A stretch of DNA of 64,000 nucleotides from Absidia repens (lineage: Eukaryota; Mucoromycota; Mucoromycetes; Mucorales; Cunninghamellaceae), in the NCBI GenBank assembly GCA_002105175.1, contig MCGE01000002.1:2046001-2110000 (forward strand), written 5' to 3'. The translations under genes and the position numbers were made by a program. Below the pieces are notes generated by a model. The model worked only from the letters and a program-made list of their open reading frames with translations. It made no database searches and had not been told where the DNA came from. How positions within the stretch are numbered: the stretch's first letter is position 1; the number at the start of each line of letters is the position of its first letter. Of this stretch, positions 1 through 12,000 are shown piece by piece.

Positions 1-1099
1 GAACTGATCACTAATATCTTTATATATATCCTAGGTAAATCATAGTTAACCCACCCACCCAGATGAATACATAAATTAGTACCTAACACAACTGTCACCT
101 AATTTTCTTCCCCCCCCCATCCACCGTCTTTTTTTCTGATATTGACTACTTACCAGAGCATGATCATAATACAGTTCTTCTTTTAAAATCGCCTTCTCCA
201 CACATTGTTCGTCACAAACATAGTCGTTATTTTGATAACAATCGCACACTGGGGTCCAGACCCGACTGATCCTTGCACAACAACATGAAAATAGTAGATT
301 ATCCTAAAATAATAATAACGTTTGCCCCGTTTTCTATTTTTCGTCTTCTTCTTGGCACATCACTTACATTGAGTTTGTCCTTATCGCCAGTAGGTCCACC
401 AGTAAATAATCCGGCTGTAGTACCCTTGATAGCGATCACCAGTAAAGAGTCATCCGAATTACCAAATACATGCCCACGCAAACCGTCTTGGTCCCAGCCA
501 AAGGTATCATTCTATCAAAAAAAAAAAAGAAAAAAAAAGGATTGTTGGTCAATTTGATAGGAGTACACAAAATAGTAAAAATTTCTTGGCTCTTGTGTAC
601 ACGTAAAAATAAAAAACATTACCAAAGCCCAATTGTTGTCCAGATCATACCAGTCATCCCCATCAACCACAGTATAAGAATCATAAGACATTTTGGCAAG
701 ATTCAAGACAGTTTCACGATTGGTAACATCAGGGGATAGGTCCCAAACAGATTCCATTTTGGTGTAAGCGAGTGGTACGGTCTGCCAACGAGTAGTTGAA
801 TGCTGTGACTGTAAAAGATATTCTATGGATGCTTTGGACGGCTTGGCATAGTGTTCAATGACAGGTTTTATTCTATATGTCTTTTCTAATTTTTGCGCCG
901 AGCTTGACCCTGATGGTAACTTTTCATATCGTTCCAATGTGCTGGTTTGAGGGTCGTGATAATAAAGACGTTTCAGTGAGAGAGTTTGTAACAATGAAGA
1001 CGTCGACGGAGGGTGAAATGATACTTGTTGCGGTACTGCCAATACCGCCGACGATAGTGAATATAATAGTAGTATACAATAGATAAATAGACTAGACAT
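1..1099 (-). CDS. ATG15: ATG15-like autophagic phospholipase/lipase, 5' part, cut by window edge
   Basis: ATG15 is a vacuolar phospholipase that breaks down autophagic bodies. It reaches the vacuole as a membrane protein with an N-terminal signal anchor. The chosen start (1097-1099) gives a short N-terminus followed at once by a hydrophobic anchor (LLLYSLSSAV). Visible exons are 623-1099, 368-511 and 154-303, all with GT..AG borders; the intron at 512-622 carries a T-rich tract. Spliced together they read through family landmarks: a WYDL..NW block, DGLRGHVF, IAIKGT, GGP..DKLN, then the cysteine cluster CCCAR and VWTPVCDCY. The GxSxG nucleophile motif of the family lies further downstream, beyond the left edge, so catalytic competence cannot be judged. 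The next exon is probably at or beyond base 10. A longer upstream ORF with a poly-Phe stretch is probably untranslated leader. Confidence 0.85.
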
Positions 1100-1808
1100 A
1101 AAATACGCAAAAGAAAAATAAAAAAATAAAAAGAAAAAGAAAAAGAAAAGAAAAAGAAAAGAAAAAGCATAAAATTTCAAAATGAAAAAAAAAATCCCGT
1201 GCACCGGAGTTTCAGAATTTCTACCTTGTAACCAATGACGAGTAAGGATCAACAGGAACGCAAAAACTAAATTCTTCAAATGGCTGTCTGACCATTTCAC
1301 TCGCCTTGATGCTCAGCATTTGCAATCATACTGTTCAATGAAAAGTTCATTGACACTGACCATTTTTTTCTCAAATCATGTCTTCGATGAAAAAAACAAA
1401 CAAAGTTCCAGTTGTTACACCAATTATAGCGACGAGTGTCTGGGATTGTACATAAAAACAAACTTTTCCGGATCAAGTACTAAAGGGTAGCACTGAAAAA
1501 TAGAAAAGCAAAGTGAAATAAAATTTTCTTAGCTAAAATCAAAGCAAAGAACAGTGATTTTCCGATTTGTTAAAGACAATCAAAATCGAAACATAGCGAA
1601 TGATAACAAGCTATTAGTCCATTTATTGTAGGAAAAAATCAATTTTAGCAAACCTTTTTTTGTTACTGTCCTTTAATGTTTGTACAGTTTGGTTAATTGA
1701 TCTTCGACTGTTCGTTTTCTTTTAATTTTTTTTCTTTCTCTCTCTTTCTTTTTTCTGAGTATAACTAGAGTCCCCATCACTACTGTCCCTAATATCATCA
1801 ACCATATC
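1100..1808. promoter_or_regulatory. Shared divergent promoter region
   Basis: This is the 0.7 kb between the divergent ATG15-like gene (minus) and the Zn2Cys6 gene (plus). It contains an A/G-rich stretch at 1130-1175 on the ATG15 side and a C/T-rich stretch at about 1715-1755 just before the plus-strand ATG, typical of fungal leaders. No clear TATA box was found. Around 1190 there is an AAATCCCGTGCAC-like string resembling the edge of the dispersed repeat family A described elsewhere in the window. Confidence 0.5.
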
Positions 1809-3041
1809 ATGTATGAATCACATCATCAACCTGATACATTGACAGATATGGACTATCAGTTAATGTTGGAGGCCAATGCATTTGCGAAATGCGACCCAAA
1901 TATGGTAGATTTTAATCACCCCGACTATATGACTTTAATGCAAGCCCCCTCGCTCCCTTTGGAACCTTCCCTAGTGGATCAGTCATATCATCATGAAGAT
2001 ACAATTATCGGATCGGATTCAAGTAGTAGCAGTAATGAGCAACTCTACTATAGCCACCAAAATCAGCAACAACAGCATCACCAGAATAATCCCTCTTTGG
2101 ATTTACAACAATCGTCTTCAACCGCTTCATCCTTACAAATTCATTTTTCAAACACCGAACATTCGGCACCTGCGCATAATTCGTCAATGTTCATGGCAAG
2201 TTCAGCTCCTGTCTCATCATCTATGGCCCCAATAACCAATAATCAATCTAATACTGACCATTCATCTATAATAACCCAACAAAATATCCCTGCACCATCC
2301 TCTTCATCATCCTCTTCCTTATCTTCCGCCTCTAATTATGCACCCACAAACAATCATGACTGCCACCAACCCCAAAATCATCAGTATCATGATCCACTTC
2401 ATCATCAGCCTTATCGACAAAATTATGGAAATGGTTCCGATCCATCCGTGTACCCTTCTTTAGAAGAGTGCGTGCCGACCACCTCATCCACCTTTTATAA
2501 CAACAACAACAATAATGACCCCAGAAATCAAATAAATTCAAACGCCGCTTTGGAAGACATGGAGGCATCTCAATACCAGCACCTGGAACAATTTTATGGG
2601 CAATCACTAGATGAACAACAACAATTTTTTTTAATGCAGCAACATCAGCAGCAATTGTGGGCCCAACAACAATATCAGCAACAACACCATCAGCAGCAGA
2701 TACAACAGCAAACCGGGTATCCTCCGCATCAACATCCCCGTCATGTTTCCCCGTCGTCATCCTCATATACAACGGAAAGTGATTCGCGTCCTCAGATTTA
2801 TGTTCGAAAAGCCTGTGTGGCATGTAAGCAATCTCATGTGGCATGTGATGTACAAAGACCATGTTCTCGTTGTGTACGGCTCAACAAGGCAGAAAGTTGC
2901 GTGGATGCTGAAAGGAAAAAAAGAGGCCGCCCGTGTGGCTCTGGAAAAAAGAAAAAAGAAGAAGAAAAGGAGTTAAGAAGAAGAGAACAACAACACCAAC
3001 AACAACAACAACTTCATCTTCAGCATTCTTTATTAAGATGA
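1809..3041 (+). CDS. Zn2Cys6 transcription factor with C-terminal zinc cluster, intronless
   Basis: A predicted nuclear DNA-binding regulator of 410 aa. The zinc cluster is complete and C-terminal: C336-X2-C339-X6-C346-X5-C352-X2-C355-X8-C364, directly followed by a KKRGRP basic patch and a Lys/Glu-rich then Gln-rich tail. The first 330 residues are low complexity, rich in His, Gln, Ser and Asn, as in transactivation domains. No PF04082 middle homology region is present, so this is a short zinc-cluster protein unlike its convergent neighbour. The ATG at 1809 follows a C/T-rich leader and opens a single uninterrupted reading frame. The target genes cannot be read from the sequence. Confidence 0.85.
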   Translation: MYESHHQPDTLTDMDYQLMLEANAFAKCDPNMVDFNHPDYMTLMQAPSLPLEPSLVDQSYHHEDTIIGSDSSSSSNEQLYYSHQNQQQQHHQNNPSLDLQQSSSTASSLQIHFSNTEHSAPAHNSSMFMASSAPVSSSMAPITNNQSNTDHSSIITQQNIPAPSSSSSSSLSSASNYAPTNNHDCHQPQNHQYHDPLHHQPYRQNYGNGSDPSVYPSLEECVPTTSSTFYNNNNNNDPRNQINSNAALEDMEASQYQHLEQFYGQSLDEQQQFFLMQQHQQQLWAQQQYQQQHHQQQIQQQTGYPPHQHPRHVSPSSSSYTTESDSRPQIYVRKACVACKQSHVACDVQRPCSRCVRLNKAESCVDAERKKRGRPCGSGKKKKEEEKELRRREQQHQQQQQLHLQHSLLR

Positions 3042-3534
3042 TGAGTGTTCTACCGATCTAGTATTGTTTTTTGTTTTTTGTTTTTTTGGACGATAATAAA
3101 TATTCACTAAAATATATACAAATATATACAATTTCGGATCCAATAAGGAACTGTCAAGAAGTCGGAGATATAAATTATAGATTTTTCAATTTTTTATTTT
3201 TATTTTCACAATGCATTGAAAAAAAAAGGGAGAAAGGTTAAACTATGTATAAAAAAAAAATATGCATAAAAAAGACAGCTAGTATTTGACTAATGAGAAT
3301 AATATAAATGACGATGAAAAGATATATGCATGAAGTAAATAAGAAAAAAGGCAATGTACTATACATAAAAGGATAGAGGGTAAAATCATATAGCAGGTGT
3401 GTGTGCAACATAAACATAATAAAATAAACAAATATCAAAGAGGTATCTAAAATAAGAATTTTTTTTTGTGGGGGGTGGGAAGGGAAGGGAAAGAAAAGGA
3501 GAGACCAAGTAAAAATAATAAATAGGATACTATA
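3042..3534. other. Convergent 3' intergenic region
   Basis: This is the 3' flank of two convergent zinc-cluster genes. It holds AATAAA-like signals (for example near 3095 on the plus strand), A/T runs and a G-rich string near 3471-3495. No gene was found in either strand. Confidence 0.6.
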
Positions 3535-5467
3535 CTAATGAGTGTAAGGGGGAATAATTGCAGAATCCGACATGAAAGCACTAAAATCCACATTGACAGA
3601 TCGCGGCGTAAAAGGACATCCGTACTGACCAGCTGATTTGTAGTAACCTGTTCCATAGTCATTTGATATATGAGTTGGTATATTGTTTGATGAAGTGATC
3701 ACGGTATGGAGGTTCGAATCAGAGGACAAGGTTGGTGAGTGTGTTGGCGAAATGAAGGATACCGGTGAATATAACGTGTCCGTTGGTGTTGCTGTGTAAC
3801 AAGATGAGTTCGATGAGTAACATTGTGGTGCGGCAGGTACCTCGGGGAATAAATCGAGAATCGAACTTGTTTCATCCAACCATGATGGATCCAATACATT
3901 TGATGCTGATGATGATGCGGATGGTGATGGAATTGAATTGGAAAAAGAAGTAGTGTATGGGTAAGAGGATTGCAACAAATGGTGGAGTCGTGTGTCCAAA
4001 AGATCATCTTTGTTGCTGTTGTTCTCCACATTCATTATAATCAAGGGAGATGATGACGGTGAGACTTGAGTCAGTGAATGGGTTGTGCATGAAAGTTGTT
4101 CTGCATTTATTTGATGTCGCCGTTTTCGAACGTGTCCAGGTGTATAATCATAATCATCGATATTGCTAGTTTCTGTGGGTGCCTCGTCCATAAATATAAC
4201 GGAAGTTCGCTTTTGGCAAGGGTGTCGACATGTTGCTCGTGCTGACTGGCAAGAATCCCGGTTTTTTCCATCCAGACGAATTCCATAATGATCCAACAAG
4301 AAACGATTCAAAAGCTGCTCCAATTTGATAGATGATAAAACGGTGCAATTACAGTTCTTCAATACGTCAAAGCTTTTTCCAAGATTGAAGAGAGAGGAGA
4401 TACCGTGTCTTTTATCCAAATTCATTGCATTGTCCAGCTGCATCGATGACGCCAAGGTCAGAGAGATCAGAAAGGTGTTGTGCAGGTACATGTACTGATT
4501 GTGTTGAATCATCTGCTCAGAGATATGGACAATAGTGTTGGCTGCGTTTGTACATATGGATCTAGCCATATTAATATCGGATGCCGTAATAGGGTTGTTG
4601 CCTATAAAATTTGGTAATGGTGAAGGGGGTGCTGATGCTGGTGACTGTGCCAAGTTGAACGATGCCGGTGGTGTTTGTGTTGATTTGACTGTCATTGGAC
4701 CCACTTGTTGAAGATAGGGCTGATAAAGCATGATTTGTACAGTATAGTATAGCATATGGTATATTCGAGCAATAGGTGAAGGCGCAGCATCATGTTTCGG
4801 TTTGTCATATTCCAGATAGAAAGGAAGATGTACCAACCAATGGGTAAGACGAGACGCAATAGTTTGTTGATGATGCCAAACCGGTGTCTTTGATGAAGAT
4901 GCATAAAGATCGTGCACCTCGTCTACAATGCAGGCCAATTTAATCATTTCCGAAAAAGCTGTAATTTGAAGAGCATACTCGGCAGAGAGGTCGGGAATAG
5001 AATGCGACAATTTGGCGGGTGAGTCATTCACTTGTTGAGATTGATTCCGATGTTGGTGCTGGCGCTGATATTGATACCGAATTTGTTGGTGTTCCTGTGT
5101 ATGTATCATTTCGTCATTATTGTTGATGCGCGATTGCTTGTTGTCGATCACCAAAAGCTGACTGTCTTCCAATCTTGGCCATTGACAATTCCATCCATCA
5201 GGCAAAACCAAAAGTCGTTCACCAGTACAGCTAGAGAGCCATTGATCAGTAACGTATGCCACCCAGAAAGCGCGCCGATACATTTCAACTGATACAATTC
5301 CTAATGATGACCCATGATCCCAAAATAGTTGAAGATCATTGACAGCCTGATTCAGACGTTGCCGTAATTCAGTGCAAGTTTGCATTTTTGCCAAAAGGTG
5401 AGCATACCAGCATAAAATCACCAAAGCCTAATATTTAAGTGTTGTATCCAATGAAGGGTTAGATAAA

Positions 5468-5509
<42 letters not shown>

Positions 5510-6579
5510 GTAGAGGAGGAGTGCGTCTCATTTTTCTTTTTACCTGCATAGTACACAGAGTAGCCGAGTCATGAGACATGTTCAAAACATGTTGGCATCT
5601 TTCAAAAAGGAACTGACTAGTTTCTTGATCACCATCAGAATATTTTGCACCTATCGTACAGACAGCATAAAACAGCAAAGGGTCCACATTTTGTTGTAAT
5701 AGTTGCTGCATATAATGGGGTTGAGATAGCACAGGGAAGAATACGTTGAAGTGAGCAAAGTAACTCGAAGTCCATTTCAGGTAATCAGTGGCCAATCGGT
5801 CGTCTTTCATAAAAAAATCGTTCTTGATGTAGTGGCTGCCCTAGAGAGATATCAAAAGAAATAGAACTTATCAGTGGACTAAATTCATAATATAAAAATA
5901 CACAAAAGGCTTATAGAATCGAATAACGTACAGGCGTGTCCTGTTGATCCAAAGGAGGGTTTGATGAGCATTTGTTCGTTTGCACAGCATCCACAGCACC
6001 TGATATAAGATGTAGGACAGTATTGTTTTCCAATGAGAAGAGTGTATTGTCGCCATTGTTATAAAAGTCACTGATCAGAGCGTAGCCATTGGTCCCATGT
6101 GTCACTGGAACAGGTGATACTAATGGAACCAAGAATACCCAGAATTCAATTCCATGTAATTTTTTAAAAAGTGAAGTTAGTAAGTTGTTATAATCAGGGT
6201 TGGAAGAAGAATTTCTTTCCGGGGATGATTTACCTAATGATCGGTTGTAATTTTGTAATATACCAGTACCAACACGAAGGGATTCGATTCGGTGAGCACG
6301 GCTTTCAATAATTTCAACTTGGCCTTTAGGCGGTCCGCGCTTTTTGGGAGGATCAGAATATTCACAAGAGAGGCCCATTGAGTTGCAGCGAGAGCAAGAA
6401 GGTTGAATCCCGTCGCACTTGACCTTCTTTTTACGGCAGATGACACAGGCCAAAGTGACTTTGACTCTTTTGGCGTTGGTGTTGGTGTTGATGTTGGTGC
6501 TCGTTGTTGTAGGTAATGTTGCTTTTTGCTGAGTTTGCTGATGTTTGATAGATTGAGCCGATGAATTTGAATTCGACAT
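3535..6579 (-). CDS. Zn2Cys6 transcription factor with fungal-specific TF domain
   Basis: A predicted regulator of about 945 aa. Exons: 5932-6579, 5544-5840 and 3535-5427; phases agree at both joints. The zinc cluster is near the N-terminus: C45-X2-C48-X6-C55-X6-C62-X2-C65-X6-C72. It is followed by PPKKRGPPKG, a signature linker of XlnR-like and similar regulators, and a short region leading into the dimerisation helix. Exon 2 and the start of exon 3 carry the PF04082-type middle region (WTSSYFAHFNVFFPVL, FYAVCTIGAKYSDGD, then YRRAFWVAYVTDQWLS). The last 250 residues are Ser/Thr/Pro-rich. The ATG at 6579 is preferred because sequence upstream of it translates to a poly-Phe/Tyr leader. Intron 2 contains 29 consecutive T on the plus strand. 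The regulated pathway is unknown. Confidence 0.87.
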
Positions 6580-7251
6580 TATGGCGAGTTCATAAGCTGT
6601 ATAAGCTATGTTGATTGATATAAACTTATATGAGATAAAACGTATAAATAAATATAAATAATGAAAAAAGAAAGAAGAGAGATAAAATATAATAAAGGAA
6701 AGAGAAAGAAAGTTGAATAAAAAAAAAAGCCTGACTTTAAACTTCCCAGAGCAACAAAAAAAAAAGTTAGGGGGTATCTTCATTTTTGATTGGTTAAACC
6801 ATCTGGCTCATGAATAATGCAGCCTCAAGTCAAATTTTGGTACCTCCACAAAATGACAACTGTTTCTTTATACAGTGAGAAAAGGGTATCAATTTTTGTG
6901 TCATTAAATTACTGTAAGGAAGATATTTGGTCAAAGTCGAAATATCATATGACCAAACTATTCAACATTTCCATAGTATAGATACCCTAACCGCCAGTTC
7001 CGAGGAAACATCAAATAAAGAAATACAAGGGGGTCCCCACATTGTTTATATAAAATAAAACGGTCATCCCCCTTTTACACATACAATCATATCTTTCATG
7101 CACATCCATCAACCCCATAAAGTTTAGATAAGACCGTGATGAATTCTTCTTTTGAATCAATACACAAAAATACAATCCCAAGTTTTATTAACCACACGCT
7201 AAACACATCCGTTTCTATAAACTACAACTAAACTACCAGCTAAACTACAGA
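6580..7251. other. Intergenic: TF promoter and 3' end of aminotransferase gene
   Basis: Both flanking genes read leftward, so this stretch is the promoter of the zinc-cluster gene (6579 leftward) and the 3' UTR of the class IV aminotransferase. A/T runs occur near the TF start. Between 7196 and 7260 there is a set of AAACTAC/TAAACTAC repeats (7-10 nt units). No additional gene was seen. Confidence 0.5.
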
Positions 7252-8316
7252 CTAAGCTACATCCAAATACACCTTGTATATCTTGCGTACCGAGTTGAAG
7301 CAGATGATCGTATCACCATCCTAATAAAAATAAAATAGGTGTTACAAGACAAGGGGATAAAAAGATGTAAATTACTAAATATGATGCTATTGGATGATAA
7401 GGGGGGGGGGAGGTTACCTGTTGTGCCTTGATAAGATCATCAGTTGTTATCTTTGACTCTACCATCTTTCCTTGATCTAATAGGTACCGTCTAAATACCC
7501 CAGGCAACAAGCCTATAAAAATGCACCCGTACATGAATCATAATAAATAAAAGATCAGTCAATAGTTGCCTCGTACCGGCTCTCTTCCCTTACCACAGTC
7601 CAATGAGGGTGTTTTCCAGATATAGTTTCCTTGCTGGGATCTTTTACCAATAGCAATGTTTGCAATACTAGTTTCTGTGATTTGATTATTGGTGTTCCAT
7701 AAAACTACGTCGAATACATCACTTGTACCTGCATGAGTCCGCTCCCTTGCTGCTGTATATACCCGTCGATGTGTAGTTTTGTGTTGTATTGTTAACTGAC
7801 CCACTGTAAGTGTAGCTTGCGTGTCCAAAACGATCTTTAATGGAGACTGGGTATTCAACTTGAGCGTCGTTTGGTCATCCAAGGTATTGATAGAGTTGAT
7901 GGATTCTATTGGAAGTGTTGTATATTCTATGGTGGTGTTTCCGTGTATATCATATAGTAGTCGTACCTATGCCAATAGGGAAAAAGTCATAAGGACATTC
8001 AGTATCAGTATTATTACTATTGTTATTATTTGCCAAAAGTGGGTCGGGGTAAACTTACACGTTGAGGGTTTTCTAAGGGTACTTGTGCCAGCAACAGGTC
8101 CTTTATACATGTACCGTTCGGTTCGGGATATTGAAAGTCTTTTGCTGAACGAGTCAATCGTGCCAGGTGAAGGTCGAGTAAATAAAACCCTATTTTGAAA
8201 TATTTCATTCTATTAGTGAGTCACAATACGAAATCATAAAAGTCACTTGCTTTTTCAGTCTTACCTTCATTGGGGTCATAAAGAATAGTTTCCAATAAAT
8301 AAAGCGGCTCCTCCAT
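7252..8316 (-). CDS. Class IV PLP-dependent aminotransferase, aminodeoxychorismate-lyase-like
   Basis: Predicted 239-aa enzyme of the branched-chain aminotransferase/PabC fold (fold type IV PLP enzymes). Five exons with consistent phases: 8265-8316, 8059-8189, 7594-7966, 7418-7512, 7252-7320. Landmarks in order: LLETILYDPNEGFYLLDLHLAR (start of the fold, where PabC-like proteins have the LxxHLxRL motif), ITETSIANIAI (the E-T/S-x-x-x-N region near the cofactor), TPSLDCGLLPGVFRRYLL (the conserved G-x-L-x-G-x-x-R loop) and a terminal DGDTIICFNSVRKIYKVYL. Aminodeoxychorismate lyase makes p-aminobenzoate for folate; fungal proteins of this compact type often have unproven activity, so the assignment is to the family only. 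It is divergent from the cystinosin gene across 231 bp. Confidence 0.82.
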
Positions 8317-8547
8317 ACTATCGGTGCAAAAAAAGAAAAAAAATCCCTTTTTGCGGATGACTCGTCAAGTGGTTAAAGGCGGTGTTTGAAATGATCTGAT
8401 GGCGGAAAATCTCTTGCATGTTTGCTCATATCCGCTACCTCTAATTTGTCAGCTTTAGGACTTTTTTTTTTTTTTTTTTTTTTTCTTATATCATTCCGTC
8501 CTATCCTTGATGTCTCTTCTTCACTCTTCTTCTTTATCTTTTTATAA
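8317..8547. promoter_or_regulatory. Compact bidirectional promoter with 24-T tract
   Basis: Only 231 bp separate the start codons of the minus-strand aminotransferase-like gene (8316) and the plus-strand cystinosin gene (8548). A pure T tract at about 8461-8484 sits in the middle. Long dA:dT tracts exclude nucleosomes in fungi, so this tract is a plausible core of a shared promoter; that role is inferred. Confidence 0.55.
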
Positions 8548-10034
8548 ATGGACACTTTGACATCGACTTCCGCAAATACATGGCCAATTATTTCTAATAT
8601 CATAGGCTGGGTAGGTTAAACAGAAGACGGGTACTAGTTGCATAGTGCATATAGCAGATATTTCGTCTAACAATTTGCCTTTAAAACACCTCTTTAGACC
8701 TACTTTTTATCTTGGTCTTGTAGCTTTTATCCTCAAACCATACTCAACTTTAAAAGAAAAAGGTATAACTGACCATTTTTGACGAAACATACAAATACTG
8801 ACTCATTGGTTTTTATTCTCACGCAGCGTTCAAGGACTCTCTATAGACTTTTTGTACTACAATGTTTTTGGTTTTCTATGTTACTCGGTAAAGACACCCC
8901 GTTTTTAATAAAGAAGATTGTATGATTACTAACCCTTTAATCGACCATAGATTTTCAATTTGGCATTCTTCTTTAGTGAAGACGTTCAAGATGAATGTAA
9001 GTCATGTTATATGAAAATGATAGACGACACAATCAATTTTTTGGGGGTTTAACGGTATTCTTTTTAATTCATTTGGGTACCTGAATGAATTTTCTTATAA
9101 TAGATCGACGGCGGCATCAAGATAGTGATAATCTTGTTAGGGCTAATGATGTCCTATTTGCCGTCCATGCTTTTCTGATATCCTTTCTGACATTGTCACA
9201 AACGTTTATCTTTAAGGTAGTAAGCTCATAACCAAACCAATTTCTCAATTTCTACTCACTGTTTATTTATTTAGTCGGATCAAAAGTTGTCCGTAACGGC
9301 AAAAACATTCCTGTTGACATTTATTGTATTTATTCTTACTGCTATTGGTGCTGTATTTACGGAATACATCAAGTGGATTGACGTGTTGTATTTTCTGAGC
9401 TATATCAAGCTACTTATTAGCTTCATCAAATATATTCCTCAGGTAAAAAAATAGTAATAATCACATTTTGAGACAGTATCTTGCTAACGTGCTATATATT
9501 CATGTTTGTCTAGCTATGGATGAATTATAGACGAAAATCAACTATTGGATGGAGTATTCACAACATTTTATTAGTAAGACAGAGTGCTGCGGTAATGTAT
9601 ATGTATAAAGATAATGCTTAACAACATGCATTTATATTGGTAGGACTTGAGTGGAGGTATACTATCAGTAGCTCAACTGGTTTTGGATGCTGCTATCTCT
9701 GGTGATTGGTCCGGTATTACTGGTGTAAGTTAGAATGAAATATGAACGTACATGTATAGAGATGCTAACTTCTTTTTCTACTGTTTCTATTTGATATAGG
9801 ACCCTGTCAAATTGTAAGTAAAGCATTTTATATTTCACGATTATTAGTTTATATGATTAAATTTATTTTATTTTACTTCGATTGCATAATTACAGTGGAC
9901 TTGGTTTTGTTGCTATTGTATTTGACCTTTTGTTTATGTCCCAACACTATATATTTTACCGCGAGCGATATGATTTCTATTTGGCGGTGGACGATTCTGA
10001 ACGCCAAGCTCTACTTCCTACTGAACAGTCTTAA
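8548..10034 (+). CDS. Cystinosin-like lysosomal/vacuolar cystine transporter, PQ-loop family
   Basis: Cystinosin exports cystine from the lysosome/vacuole using the proton gradient. Ten exons give a 269-aa protein: 8548-8610, 8698-8762, 8827-8887, 8951-8996, 9104-9216, 9275-9442, 9514-9573, 9644-9724, 9800-9813, 9896-10034. All joints are GT-AG and in phase. Two PQ-loop repeats are visible: [25 protein letters not shown] in exons 2-3 and KYIPQLWMNYRRKSTIGWSIHN in exons 6-7. The ANDVLFAVHAF and DLSGGILS..QLVLDA blocks match the cystinosin core. Exon 9 is only 14 nt and supplies DPVKF at a joint; skipping it would break the frame. The protein is shorter than animal cystinosins because it lacks the long N-terminal luminal domain, as in yeast Ers1. 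Confidence 0.9.
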
Positions 10035-11130
10035 CTTCTAGCATTGGTTTGTTTATAGCTTATTTCTTAGTTTTACCGCTCTGCTTCATTAGTCACTGCC
10101 CTATTTCGACGTACGCCTTTCCCCAGTTAGTCATAGCTTTTTTTTTTACAATATAGTACTATTACATACCCATCCACTTCTACAGTCATCTTTTATATCA
10201 AACTCTTTTTAATAAACCTCCAATATAGACTATGCATACATTTACAATGGTATTGATGATGGTCATAGTAGCGGTTGATACTTATAGCAATAGGTATTAT
10301 CAGGTAGTAAAGCCATATCAAAAACAAAACAAACGCACACACATGCATGTCGTATACAACACAGCAAAATATGGTGAAAATCGACTACACAGTTTTGTTT
10401 ATTAATTAGTTAAATAATGATAGTAGTAAAATTTCAAGGAGCAAGCTAAAAGTTAAAATAATCCTGGGGCTGGGAAGAAAGAGGAAGGTGGAAAGAAAAA
10501 AAATGCCAACATGACAAACTACTCCAAAAATGAAAAATGTATGGGAGTTTGAAGACGACATGACAGAGAGAATTGCTTGAGGCTTAAATATGAGAATATA
10601 AAAAGAATTTGACGAGCGAGAGAATGATGAAAAAACAATGAAGAAACTAATGCTTTGTCATCCAAAAAAAAAAAAGCAAACTTCTTCAAGTGTGATTTAA
10701 AATAGTGTATGCTTCTTTGTTTTTCGACGTAAGACTATAACTAAAAGCTTTAGAGGGGTTTAAACATTCTTACACTTCCAAAGGTGATCTAGTGGGTGTC
10801 AAGAAAAAAAGGACGGCAGTGATGGAAGTGTGAGTTTGAAGAGATAGGAATAGATCCATCGTCCTTTGCCTTTTTTGTACCTTGGATAGAAGTCGCTTGG
10901 GTCTCAACTGGTATTGATTTGGGTTTTTATGTGTGTTTTTCATGAAACCATAGCAACGATAACAAATGAACTGGCTACATACAGTATGTCAAGTCTGTGT
11001 CATATGTTATAGGAAAGGCCACACTATGGTGTGGAAATATGAAACATGATTCTAGTGGATGTAAAAAAGGACACTCAAAAAATAGACACAACAATGGCTT
11101 TGCTTATTTTACAGTGTGTCAGAATGTAGT
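10035..11130. other. Intergenic, no gene seen
   Basis: The first few hundred bases are the cystinosin 3' UTR (AATAAA-like signal near 10210). The rest is AT-rich with scattered stops in all frames. I see no coding, RNA or mobile-element signature before the repeat copy that begins near 11130. Confidence 0.5.
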
Positions 11131-12000
11131 TAATAAAAACGGTGTATTTTATTGAAGCAACCAATATAGTATACACTTAACTAAAAGTACGGAGTTCAAA
11201 GTAACAAGGGATCCATTTGAGGTAGCATTAGGGAGATTAGGTGGAGATCTGAAGAATGGTCAAAACTAATCTTGAGGACTGAATATAAAGCAGGAACTAA
11301 TGCACAGTACAGTACACTGCAAGACATGAGAAAGACTACAGGGATATAATTTATTGAAGCATTTACAATATATCTACAAGAGGCGATCATAAAACAGATA
11401 TTATACAAAGCGTGAAGGAGACACTTGGGACACACTTTTTCATTAAAGTAAGTAGAAAAGATATATTTTATTCAAATTTAGGTACAAACTACGGACAAAC
11501 TAAAACTAAGCTAAGCTAATGAAGGCTTCAAAAAGTCAACTAATGGTGGTCCGAAAATCCTGAATCCAAAATGAAAAGGGTTCCCCATACATATTGTAAT
11601 CCCTGAACTGAAACCCCTTCTAAACTAGTCCTGATACTAATCTAAGATCAACACAACCTCAGAGAAGTTGAATGGTGAAAAAAAAGGAAAGAAAGAAAGA
11701 GAAAAAATAAAATTCAAATTCCCGGGAGTATGCGCGAAATTGTACGTGTCCCTAACATCCCCCCCCAAAAAAAAAAAATTCACGTGTACGGAATTTGAAT
11801 ATTTTTTTTTTTGGTGGATACAAAAGAGAAATTCCCCTTTTTTTCTATTACAGCAATCAACACCATTTAATATCATCAACATTGTGCTCTTTTTTTCTCA
11901 TGACAGTAACCACCGCCATCCAACATGGTTGTCCTCTTCTTGTGATGGCTTTGCGCAGAAAATGGAGCAATTCGACGTAGTTTAGTTCACCGCTTCACCG
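11131..12000 (+). repeat. Dispersed repeat family A, copy 1
   Basis: Long copy, in the orientation called plus here. It shares with the copy at 36.66-37.69 kb an ordered series of blocks: TTTTATTGAAGCA near the left end, GATCTGAAGAATG, AAGACTACA, TTTTATTCAAATTTAGGTA, CTAAGCTAATGAAGG, AATCCAAAATGAAA followed by TTCCCCATACAT, CTTCTAAACTAGTCCTGA and, near the right end, GAGCAATTCGACGTAG. An E-box-like CACGTG lies at about 11781. No protein is encoded. Ends and target-site duplications could not be fixed by eye. Confidence 0.7.

Noticed and set aside
515..1300. Longer ATG15 start at 1300
   Set aside because: The added 67 residues are mostly poly-Phe from A/G-rich leader DNA. The ATG at 1097-1099 gives a normal signal anchor.
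8373..8603. 76-codon minus-strand ORF across the cystinosin start
   Set aside because: Lies antisense to cystinosin exon 1 and the poly-T promoter tract; Lys-rich because of the homopolymer.
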